Source: an uncultured Collinsella sp. (GTDB lineage Bacteria; Actinomycetota; Coriobacteriia; Coriobacteriales; Coriobacteriaceae). From it: a stretch of 64,000 nt of DNA. How positions within the stretch are numbered: position 1 is the stretch's first letter; every line of letters starts with the position of its first letter. Positions 15,726 to 23,400 of this stretch are shown one piece after another. The DNA is taken from the NCBI GenBank assembly GCA_900549715.1, contig URPK01000012.1, forward strand, positions 1-64,000, in the 5' to 3' direction. The notes under the pieces were generated by a model. That model worked only from the letters and a program-made list of their open reading frames with translations, was not told the origin of the DNA and made no database searches. Position numbers and translations under genes: made by a program.

Positions 15726-17102
15726 CTAGGCTCTCAACAGATAGCGCACCTCGTAGGGTGCAAGCTCAAGGGTACCCGTCAGCTCGACCGTGGGCGCATC
15801 GTCGGCAAGCAGGTCGACAAAGGACCCGTTGAGCTCGCCGGCGCCAAAGGTGTAAGGCTCGCCCACGGCGTTCACCGCCACGAGCACCGTCGCGTCATCA
15901 CAGGCGCGCTCGAACAGCAGCTGCTTGTTCTGGATCACCACGTTGCGATAGGCACCGTAGTTGAGAGCACAGGCCGCCGCGTCATCGGCCGAGCGAAGGT
16001 GCGCAAGCTGCGTGATGAACGCCGTCAGCTCGTTGGGCGCAGGCTCATCGAGCGCAGGTCGCAGCGCCCAGTCACCATCGGGGCCGCCCTTTTTGCCGGC
16101 AATCCCCCACTCGCTGCCATAGTAGACGCACGGAATGCCCGGCATGCCAAAGAGCATGCCATAGGCGGGACGCAGGCACGACTTGTCGGTGAGGATGCTT
16201 GCCAGGCGCGGCACGTCGTGGTTGTCGACAAACGACAGCAGGTGCTTGCCGCGGTAGATGCACCACGGATCGCCGCCAAACTGGCGATGCAGCGAATGCG
16301 CGATCTCGAACATATTGACCGAGTTAAAGCTGGAGTACAGGCCCTTGTAGCACTCGTAGTTGGTGCAGGAGTCGAGCATCTCGTCGTTGACGATCTGGTT
16401 GTAGTCACCGTGAAGCGTCTCGCCGATCAGCACAAAGTCGGGCTTGAGCTCACGGGTAAAGGCGTGCAGGCGACGCATAAAGTCGCGGTCGAGCATATAG
16501 GCAACGTCCAGGCGCAGACCGTCGACGCCAAAGACCTCGGCCCAGCGGCGCACGGACTCGAGCAGGTAATCGACCACGGCGGGGTTTTGCAGGTTGAGCT
16601 TCACGAGCTCAAAATGGCCTTCCCAGCCCTCGTACCAAAAGCCGTCGCCATAGCAGGAATCGCCGTCAAAGCTGATGTGGAACCAATCCTTGTACGGCGA
16701 GTCCCACTTACGCTCCTGCACATCGCGGAAGGCCCAAAAGCCACGGCCCACATGGTTGAAGACCGCATCGAGCACCACGCGGATGCCATGGGCGTGCAGC
16801 GTCTCGCATACGGCGGCAAAATCGGCATCCCCGCCCAGGCGGCGGTCGATATGGCGCAGGCTGCGCGTATCGTAGCCGTGGCTATCAGACTCGAGCGGCG
16901 GGTTAATCAGCACAGCGCCAATACCGAGTTTTTGCAGGTAGTCGGCCCATTGGGTGATCTTCATGATGGGCGCATCGGGGTTGGGCGCAGCGTTGGCAGC
17001 CTGGGCGAGCTCATCCTCGGCAACGGGCGCGGCGTTTTCGCGCGGAGCTCCGCAAAAGCCCAGCGGATAGATCTGATAGAACGTCGTCTCGTATGCCCAC
17101 AT
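15726..17102 (-). CDS. GH13 alpha-amylase family glycoside hydrolase
   Basis: This 458-residue cytoplasmic enzyme has no signal peptide. The four GH13 regions are present: DAVFNH (near 115), GLRLDVAY with the nucleophile Asp (near 198), LIGETLHG with the acid/base Glu (near 226) and SFVDNHD (near 288). A short C-terminal beta domain follows. The sequence resembles intracellular maltodextrin- or cyclodextrin-hydrolysing members, so it probably processes imported maltodextrins. The ATG at 17102 follows GGGAGG by 5 nt. The DNA glycosylase gene follows 3 nt downstream. Confidence 0.88.
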   Translation of the reverse strand: MWAYETTFYQIYPLGFCGAPRENAAPVAEDELAQAANAAPNPDAPIMKITQWADYLQKLGIGAVLINPPLESDSHGYDTRSLRHIDRRLGGDADFAAVCETLHAHGIRVVLDAVFNHVGRGFWAFRDVQERKWDSPYKDWFHISFDGDSCYGDGFWYEGWEGHFELVKLNLQNPAVVDYLLESVRRWAEVFGVDGLRLDVAYMLDRDFMRRLHAFTRELKPDFVLIGETLHGDYNQIVNDEMLDSCTNYECYKGLYSSFNSVNMFEIAHSLHRQFGGDPWCIYRGKHLLSFVDNHDVPRLASILTDKSCLRPAYGMLFGMPGIPCVYYGSEWGIAGKKGGPDGDWALRPALDEPAPNELTAFITQLAHLRSADDAAACALNYGAYRNVVIQNKQLLFERACDDATVLVAVNAVGEPYTFGAGELNGSFVDLLADDAPTVELTGTLELAPYEVRYLLRA

Positions 17103-17152
17103 AGCAACCTCCCGGCAAGCTCAACACAACGACATCCATTGTATGCCCAGCA

Positions 17153-17189
17153 GGGTAGCTATTTTGGGACGGGGCTCTTTTAGCTACCC
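17153..17189. repeat. Hairpin with GGGACGGG loop
   Basis: GGGTAGCTA (17153-17161) pairs perfectly with TAGCTACCC (17181-17189) around a 19-nt loop containing TTTGGGACGGGGCTCTTT. A degenerate copy with the same loop core is at 53091-53123. It lies upstream of the amylase gene. Confidence 0.55.
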
Positions 17190-17202
17190 CAGCCCCTTTC
17201 TA

Positions 17203-17269
17203 AGTTGCGGTGAAATACGGACTGTTTGCCGGGTTTATTGGGCTCAGCAGTCCGTATTTCACCGCAACT
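17203..17269. repeat. 67-bp inverted repeat, copy 1
   Basis: Perfect 21-bp arms (AGTTGCGGTGAAATACGGAC plus T, and the inverse) flank a 25-nt loop, 16 bp after the MFS gene stop. A second copy with the same 21+25+21 geometry but a different loop lies at 62052-62118, also just downstream of a minus-strand transporter gene. It may serve as a transcript end. Confidence 0.85.
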
Positions 17270-17284
17270 GATGAGGAGACGTGA

Positions 17285-18481
17285 TTAGGCGACAGGCTTT
17301 GCGCGGTGTATGGCCGGGAATAGCACCGTGATGGCGAGGATGACGCCCACGACGGTAATCGCCCCGCCCGCAAAGCCAATCCAAGCGATACCGGGACCCG
17401 AAACCACGGCGCCGCCGATCGCGGTGCCCGTGCCAATGCCCAGGTTAAACAGGCCCGAGAAGATCGACATGGCGACGGCCGACGAGTCTGCCGGCGTGTA
17501 CTTGATGAGCTCGGCCTGGAACGCCACGCCAAAGGTCGTGGCGCAGCAGCCCCATAGCGCGCAGACGGCAAGCACTGCTACGAGCGACGATGCGACCGGA
17601 CCCATGAGCAGCAGAGCCACCGGCACGCCGGAGAGCGTGATCGCGAGAAATGGGAACCGGTGCCCATCGAACAAGCGACCGAACAGCCAGCTGCCCGCCA
17701 GGCCGGAGCAGCCGAACGCCGTCAGCGTCATGGTAATAGCGCTTGCGTCGACGTGCGCGACCTGTGCCAGGAACGGCTCGATATAGCTGTAACCCGCATA
17801 ATAGCCGGTCGCCATAAAGACCGTGACCGCATAAAGCGCGATGAGGAACGGGTTCTTGAGCAGCTCGGGCAGCTGTTTGAGCGTAAAGCGCTCGCCCACC
17901 GGCATGGCCGGGAACACCGCGGCCTGGTAGACGACCGCAATAGCTGAGAGGGCCCCGACCACGGCGAATGTCATGCGCCAGCCCACGGCCAGGCCAATGG
18001 CGCGACCGAGGGGCAGACCAAAGATCTGCGCGATGGACGAGCCCGTGGCGATCATGCTGATGGCGAGCGCGCCGTGACGAGTGTCGACCAGGCGCGAGGC
18101 CATAATCGAGGCGACCGACCAGAACACGGCATGTGCGCAAGCGACCACCAGGCGCGCGCAGACCAAAATGGGATAGGTGGGCGCCACGGCGGACAGGAAC
18201 TGCCCGAGAGAGAACACGGCAAGCACGCCGAGCAGCATACGCTTGAACTCAAAGCGCGAGGCGAACACCATAAGCGGCAACGACAGCAGCATGACGCCCC
18301 AGGCGTAGACCGAGATCATGATGCCGGCCTGGGCCTCGGTGAGCGAAAACGACGCGGCAATATCAGTCAGAAGGCCAATGGGCATGAACTCCGACGTGTT
18401 GAATACGAACGCGCAACAGGCGAGCCCGATAAGCGGGAGCCACTGCTTGAGTGAGATGCCATCTTGTCTTGCCTGAGTCAT
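17285..18481 (-). CDS. MFS sugar efflux transporter (SotB-like)
   Basis: This 398-residue membrane protein has about 12 hydrophobic segments. The N-terminus (CCAFVFNTSEFMPIGLLTDI, then AQAGIMISVYAWGVMLLSLP) closely follows the E. coli SotB/SetA drug:H+ antiporter group that exports sugars or arabinose-like compounds. The MFS loop 2-3 motif is present in reduced form (ASRFEFKRML). The substrate is unproven. The start follows GAGAGG by 7 nt. A near-consensus -10 box (TATAAT at 18517-18522) lies at the foot of the preceding terminator hairpin. Confidence 0.85.
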   Translation of the reverse strand: MTQARQDGISLKQWLPLIGLACCAFVFNTSEFMPIGLLTDIAASFSLTEAQAGIMISVYAWGVMLLSLPLMVFASRFEFKRMLLGVLAVFSLGQFLSAVAPTYPILVCARLVVACAHAVFWSVASIMASRLVDTRHGALAISMIATGSSIAQIFGLPLGRAIGLAVGWRMTFAVVGALSAIAVVYQAAVFPAMPVGERFTLKQLPELLKNPFLIALYAVTVFMATGYYAGYSYIEPFLAQVAHVDASAITMTLTAFGCSGLAGSWLFGRLFDGHRFPFLAITLSGVPVALLLMGPVASSLVAVLAVCALWGCCATTFGVAFQAELIKYTPADSSAVAMSIFSGLFNLGIGTGTAIGGAVVSGPGIAWIGFAGGAITVVGVILAITVLFPAIHRAKPVA

Positions 18482-18528
18482 GTAGGAACCTCTCCGATTG
18501 TCCTGAGCGGTGGGCGATTATATAGCAA

Positions 18529-18563
18529 CGGCCCCGCATCCGTCAGCAACAGATGCGGGGCCG
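18529..18563 (-). terminator. feoAB terminator
   Basis: CGGCCCCGCATC pairs perfectly with GATGCGGGGCCG around an 11-nt loop, 40 bp after the feoAB stop. No strong T run follows; TTGCTATATAAT comes next and may provide the promoter of the MFS gene. Confidence 0.6.
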
Positions 18564-18604
18564 CAATCAACTCAATACACAGAGGTTGTGCCGTCAATAA
18601 ATAG

Positions 18605-20965
18605 CTAAGCCAACCCCAGCAATATGCCCGCCGAATGCACGACAAACGCCACGATCCAGGCGACCGTCACCTGAAACGCGAATACAGCCACGGCATAGCG
18701 CGCGCCCAGCTCACTCTTGACGGCGCCGATTGCCGCTACGCAGGGCGGGTACAGCAGCGTAAAGACCAGGAACACGTAAGCGGTAAACGGCGAAAACATG
18801 GTCGACAGTGCCGCGGGCGACGTTGCACCCAAAAGCACGGTGAGGGTCGAGATGACGCTCTCCTTGGCGATAAGTCCGGTGACGAGCGCCGTGGATGCAC
18901 GCCAGTCGCCAAACCCAAGCGGTGCCAGCGCCGGCGCGATAATGCTACCCAGACCGGCAAGTAGACTCTGCGACTGATCGGCGACCACATTAAAGCGAAT
19001 GTCGAACGTCTGAAGGAACCAGATGACCACGGTAGCGGCAAAGATAATGGTAAAGGCCTTGGTAATAAAGTCTTTGGCCTTATCCCATGCCAGCATCACC
19101 GTCGTCTTGACGCTCGGCAGGCGGTAATTGGGAAGCTCCATGATAAACGGCACCGGGTCGCCCTTAAATGCCGTGCGGTTGAGCACCAGGGCGGCAATGC
19201 AGCCGACCACGATACCAATCAGATAGAGCGAGACCATGGCGGGAACTGTCGCCTGCGGGAAGAATGCTCCGCACAGCAGACCGTAGACCGGCAACTTGGC
19301 CGAACAGCTCATGAACGGCGTGAGCATGACCGTCATCTTGCGGTCGTGCTCGGATGGGAGCGTACGGGTCGACATGATAGCCGGCACGGTGCAGCCAAAA
19401 CCGACGAGCATAGGCACGAAGCTGCGGCCCGACAGGCCAAAGCGACGCAGTACCTTATCCATGACAAAGGCAACGCGTGCCATGTAGCCCGAGTCTTCCA
19501 GAATGGAGAGGAACAAAAAGAGCACGACGATAATCGGCAGGAAGGTCAGCACGCTGCCCACGCCCGTAAGCACGCCGTCGACAGCCAGCGAGCGCACCAC
19601 GTCGTTGGTGCCGAACGCCTTGAGACCCGCATCGGTCGAGGCGATGATGGCAGCGATGCCGTCCTCCATGAGTCCCTGCAACGCCGCGCCGATCACGCCA
19701 AACGTCAGCCAAAAGACGAGGCCCATGATCACCAGGAACGCCGGAATGGCCGTGTAGCGACCCGTCAGGATGCGGTCGATCTTGACGGAGCGCACGTGCT
19801 CGCGGCTCTCATGCGGCTTGACGACGCAGCGCCCGCACACGTCGCCGATAAAGCTAAAGCGCATATCGGCCAGCGCGGACAGGCGGTCGGTGCCGGCTTC
19901 GCCCTCCATCTGGGTAATGATGTGCTCGATAGCGTCGAGCTCATTGCGATCCAAGTGAAGCGCCTCGGTCACCAGCTCATCGCCTTCAACCAGCTTGGTC
20001 GCCGCAAAACGCACCGGAATGTGCGCCGTCACGGCATGGTCCTCGATCAGGTTGGCAATGCCGTGGATGCAGCGATGCAGTGCACCGCCGTCCGAGCCAT
20101 CGGGCGCACAGAAGTCCAGGCGACCGGGGCGCTCGCGGAACCGTGCCACGTGCAAGGCATGATCCACCAGCTCGCCGATACCCTCGTTGCGGGCAGCGCT
20201 AATGGGGACAACAGGCACGCCCAACAGGCTCTCGAGCAGGTTGACGTCCACGGCGCCGCCGTTGGCCGTCACCTCGTCCATCATGTTGAGCGCGATGACC
20301 ATGGGGCGGTCGAGCTCCATAAGCTGAAGCGTCAGGTACAGGTTGCGTTCGATATTAGTAGCGTCGATGATGTCGATGATGGCGTCGGGGTTTTCGTCCA
20401 GGATAAATTGGCGACTGACGATCTCTTCGCCCGTGTACGGAGACAGCGAATAGATGCCGGGCAGGTCGGTAACGCTTGCCTCGGGATGGTTACGGATGGT
20501 GCCGTCCTTGCGGTCGACCGTCACGCCGGGAAAGTTACCGACGTGCTGGTTGGAGCCCGTAAGCTGGTTGAACAGCGTGGTCTTACCGCAGTTTTGGTTG
20601 CCGGCGAGGGCGAAATGCAGCGGCGCACCCTCGGGCACGGCCGTTTTTGCCGCACGGGGCGAATACGTCCCCTCGCCAAGTGCCGGGTGCTCCGTCGTGC
20701 CGATTGCGGCGTTAGTGCGCGGACCCGTGTCTGTGTCGTGAACACCCACGAGCTCGATGCGAGCAGCATCGTCCTTGCGCAGCGTCAACTCGTAGCCACG
20801 CAGGCGAATCTCGAGCGGGTCGCCCATAGGAGCGTACTTCATCATGGTGACTTCGGTGCCCGGCGTTAGGCCCATGTCCAAAATATGCTGTCGGAGTGCC
20901 TGATCGTCCGATGCCACCGATGCGACAACGGCGTCCTTTCCAATCTCGAGTGTATCGAGCTTCAC
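18605..20965 (-). CDS. feoB: Fused FeoA-FeoB ferrous iron transporter
   Basis: This 786-residue protein carries an SH3-like FeoA domain (residues 1-75, with ILDMGLTPGTEVTMMKYAP) fused in frame to FeoB. The G domain starts near residue 118 with GNQNCGKTTLFNQLTG and NFPGVTVDRKDG. DLPGIYSL, NMMDEV and the two Gate blocks with repeated transmembrane segments follow (about 400-786). FeoB moves Fe(II) across the membrane and FeoA modulates it; here the two are one chain. The GTG start at 20965 follows AAAGGA by 7 nt. A TATAAT box lies about 85 bp upstream. Confidence 0.95.
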   Translation of the reverse strand: MKLDTLEIGKDAVVASVASDDQALRQHILDMGLTPGTEVTMMKYAPMGDPLEIRLRGYELTLRKDDAARIELVGVHDTDTGPRTNAAIGTTEHPALGEGTYSPRAAKTAVPEGAPLHFALAGNQNCGKTTLFNQLTGSNQHVGNFPGVTVDRKDGTIRNHPEASVTDLPGIYSLSPYTGEEIVSRQFILDENPDAIIDIIDATNIERNLYLTLQLMELDRPMVIALNMMDEVTANGGAVDVNLLESLLGVPVVPISAARNEGIGELVDHALHVARFRERPGRLDFCAPDGSDGGALHRCIHGIANLIEDHAVTAHIPVRFAATKLVEGDELVTEALHLDRNELDAIEHIITQMEGEAGTDRLSALADMRFSFIGDVCGRCVVKPHESREHVRSVKIDRILTGRYTAIPAFLVIMGLVFWLTFGVIGAALQGLMEDGIAAIIASTDAGLKAFGTNDVVRSLAVDGVLTGVGSVLTFLPIIVVLFLFLSILEDSGYMARVAFVMDKVLRRFGLSGRSFVPMLVGFGCTVPAIMSTRTLPSEHDRKMTVMLTPFMSCSAKLPVYGLLCGAFFPQATVPAMVSLYLIGIVVGCIAALVLNRTAFKGDPVPFIMELPNYRLPSVKTTVMLAWDKAKDFITKAFTIIFAATVVIWFLQTFDIRFNVVADQSQSLLAGLGSIIAPALAPLGFGDWRASTALVTGLIAKESVISTLTVLLGATSPAALSTMFSPFTAYVFLVFTLLYPPCVAAIGAVKSELGARYAVAVFAFQVTVAWIVAFVVHSAGILLGLA

Positions 20966-21086
20966 GCGCTCATCCTTTCGTTAGACGCGGTTAACCGTTT
21001 ACCGGGGCTAACCAACTCGTAACGACAAATGATAGCGCTCTGAACTATTATATAAAGTCAAATACCGATGTTTACCTGCGCAAACT

Positions 21087-21407
21087 TTATGCGGTGCGCC
21101 CCGAAAGCTCTTTGCGCATACCGCTCAGCGAGATCGAAATGGAACCCGACCGCGCGGTAGCAGTGAGTCGATCACCCTCAACCGACCCCGTGCATGTAAA
21201 GGGCGCCTTGCCCATCAAGACGTGGGAGATAGTACCCGAGAGCTCAAAGAAATCGCACTCAGCGCGGGCACCCGAGAGAGCGATATTGAGACCCCTGACG
21301 TTTAGTACTGCCCTGAGCGCGCCGTTCACCCCATGTGAAAACGTCACCTCGCCGCGCTTGCTCCCCACCGGCGTCTGGGCCAAAACCACATACGTACCCT
21401 CAAGCAT
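21087..21407 (-). CDS. Small beta-rich protein of unknown function
   Basis: This 106-residue protein starts at ATG 21407, where GAGGAGGAG precedes it; the longer frame has no such site. It is dominated by short alternating strands (GTYVVLAQTPVGSKRGEVTF, then GALRAVLNV, RLTATARSGSISISLSG), suggesting a small beta barrel or sandwich. No signal peptide, metal site or catalytic motif is visible. It lies between feoAB and an esterase, all on the minus strand. I do not recognise a named family. Confidence 0.65.
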   Translation of the reverse strand: MLEGTYVVLAQTPVGSKRGEVTFSHGVNGALRAVLNVRGLNIALSGARAECDFFELSGTISHVLMGKAPFTCTGSVEGDRLTATARSGSISISLSGMRKELSGRTA

Positions 21408-21454
21408 GGCTCCTCCTCTAAGCAGACTTTTTGAAACGGGCAAGTAGTCTACTT

Positions 21455-22354
21455 TTACATATGGCGTTCCAGGAAGCGGAAGGCCAGGCGGATCCAGGGA
21501 CGGACGGAAACCTGCTTGTCCTCGTTGTCGACCGCGGTATTGGCGTTGCCGAGCGAAAGGCCGTGGCCACCCTGGTCAAAGACGTGCATCTCGCATGCAA
21601 CACCCTCCTCGGCCATGCGCTGCGCAAACGGGTAGACCTGCGCGACCGGCGCCGTCTTGTCGTCCGAAACGCCCCACACAAAGGTCGGGGGCATCTGGCG
21701 CGAAACGTGCGTGGTAGGGCAAATGTCGGCCAGGTGCTCATCGGTCGCCTCGCCGCCCGTCGCCATCGACAGATAGTCGTTGAGCAAATCGCGCCCTGTC
21801 TTGCCACCCGTCTTGGGCACGCGCAGGTCGATGCGCGGGTCACGCGTCTGCATATCGCGCACATAGGCAAGGTCGAGCAACGGATAGCCCAGCACCACGG
21901 CGTCGGGACGAATATCCTCCGGACGAGCCCCGGCAAGGCCCGCGAAAGGTCCGGTCTTCCACTGCGTTGCCAACGAGGCGCAGATCATGCCGCCCGCCGA
22001 GAAACCCACGATGCACACGCGCTTGGGATCGACATGCCACTCGTCGGCGTTGGCGCGCACGGTAGCGACCATCTTGGCGAGGTCCGCCTGCGGGTGCGGA
22101 AAGCTCACGTCGCCCGTGGCGCTCGTCACATAGTTGAGCACAAAGGCCTGGTAGCCGCGGTCCAAAAACGCAAACGCCACCGGGTCCTGCTCGTGCGGAG
22201 CGATATGCGTAAACCCGCCTCCGCCGCAGATGATCACCGCGGGGCGGCGGCCATTGGGCTTGTCGGGCAGCGGCTCGGCACCCAGATACGTAAACGTCGC
22301 CGGATAATCCTCGGTCGGCTCCTCGCCCCACAGCGCATGGTTCTCAATAATCAT
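21455..22354 (-). CDS. Alpha/beta hydrolase, acetyl-esterase type
   Basis: This esterase has about 299 residues. The oxyanion-hole segment AVIICGGGGFTHIAPHEQDP, the nucleophile elbow GFSAGG and the C-terminal FDQGGHGLSLG with the catalytic histidine are visible; the acid is probably in WGVSDDKTAPV. This is the pattern of BD-FAE/Axe-type enzymes that deacetylate carbohydrates or cleave small esters. ATG 22354 (GGAGGGAG upstream) is chosen over an in-frame start 81 bp earlier. There is no signal peptide, so it acts in the cytoplasm. Confidence 0.83.
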   Translation of the reverse strand: MIIENHALWGEEPTEDYPATFTYLGAEPLPDKPNGRRPAVIICGGGGFTHIAPHEQDPVAFAFLDRGYQAFVLNYVTSATGDVSFPHPQADLAKMVATVRANADEWHVDPKRVCIVGFSAGGMICASLATQWKTGPFAGLAGARPEDIRPDAVVLGYPLLDLAYVRDMQTRDPRIDLRVPKTGGKTGRDLLNDYLSMATGGEATDEHLADICPTTHVSRQMPPTFVWGVSDDKTAPVAQVYPFAQRMAEEGVACEMHVFDQGGHGLSLGNANTAVDNEDKQVSVRPWIRLAFRFLERHM

Positions 22355-22540
22355 AGGTGCTCCCTCCGTGCGATTCGTGCGCACTCGTTTTTCGCACCTT
22401 AGCGTACCCCACTTGAGCCCGCGGCGCAGAAACACCCCCGCAATAAGTTGGCCTTCAACTGATATATCACAAAATCGCTGTTCAGAGGTATCGTTGGACA
22501 GCGTAAAATAGGAGCGCTGACCGTGCTGGGAAACACGTAC

Positions 22541-22550
22541 GAAACGTTTC
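22541..22550. promoter_or_regulatory. GAAACGTTTC palindrome upstream of EIIA
   Basis: This perfect 10-bp palindrome lies 51 bp before the EIIA start. The same palindrome recurs at 23248-23257, about 80 bp after the EIIA stop. Such sequences resemble LacI/CcpA-family operator cores. The regulator is unknown. Confidence 0.45.
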
Positions 22551-22601
22551 CGGCTTCATTACACGCGTGCCATATGCGCGCTTGATACGTTGGAGGCAAC
22601 T

Positions 22602-23165
22602 ATGGGTCTGCTCGATTCGCTTAAGTCCACCTTCACCTCGACGGGCGAGGCGTCCGTTCCGCCCGCAGCAAGCTTCGCCACCCGCGAAGGCGTCATCTAT
22701 GCCCCCGTCAACGGCGTGCTCGTCAACCTGGACGAGGTCCCCGATGAGACCATCGCCTCGGGTATGCTCGGCCAGGGCTACGGCATCGAGCCCATCACTG
22801 GCACCATCTATGCGCCCGCCAACGGCCGCATCGGCGCCACCACCGTCACCAACCACTCCATCGGCATGATCACCGAGGACGGCCTGCGCGTGTTCATCCA
22901 TGTTGGCCTGGGCACCGTGGAAATGAACGGCAAGGGTTTTGCCCGCTTTGTCGAGATGGGCGATGTAGTCAAGGCCGGCCAGCCGCTCATCAGCTTCGAC
23001 CGCGACGCCATTAAGGCCGCTGGCCACGAGGACATCGTGACCGTCATCGTCTCCGAGCTCGACCGCCTCAAGAGCATCGACCACGTCGGCGAGTCTGGCA
23101 CGCTTATCGGCGGCAACCCGCTCGTCAAGCTGGGCGACCCGCTGCTGGTTGCCAAGACCAAGTAG
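22602..23165 (+). CDS. PTS sugar transporter subunit IIA (glucose type)
   Basis: This protein of about 187 residues is a stand-alone EIIA of the Glc family. The two active-site histidines are in TNHSIGM and VFIHVGLGTVEMNGKGF (near residues 85 and 100); the latter accepts phosphate from HPr. A 30-residue linker-like N-terminus precedes the beta-sandwich domain. No EIIB, EIIC or HPr gene is adjacent, so it presumably serves a permease elsewhere. ATG 22602 is chosen because TTGGAGG lies 5 nt before it. Confidence 0.92.
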   Translation: MGLLDSLKSTFTSTGEASVPPAASFATREGVIYAPVNGVLVNLDEVPDETIASGMLGQGYGIEPITGTIYAPANGRIGATTVTNHSIGMITEDGLRVFIHVGLGTVEMNGKGFARFVEMGDVVKAGQPLISFDRDAIKAAGHEDIVTVIVSELDRLKSIDHVGESGTLIGGNPLVKLGDPLLVAKTK

Positions 23166-23400
23166 CCGAGCATCATCGCATAAAGGCTCAACCACCCGTG
23201 CATCTTTGCCGCATCTGTGTTGTTGTTTTTGCCTATGTAGAGGTTCTGAAACGTTTCTATATAGGCAGCTGAGCATCAACGCAGGTGCGGCTTTTGCGTA
23301 GCGAAGCATCGCCCTGCGGCATGTTGTTCAACCGCACGAACCCCCTTCCTTTGTCCGCGCAGAGCGCTAGACTGCTAGGTCGACATTGGAGGAAAGATCG

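Noticed and set aside
15186..17183. A 665-codon plus-strand frame opposite the amylase and glycosylase genes
   Set aside because: Antisense shadow; the minus-strand frames have intact catalytic motifs.
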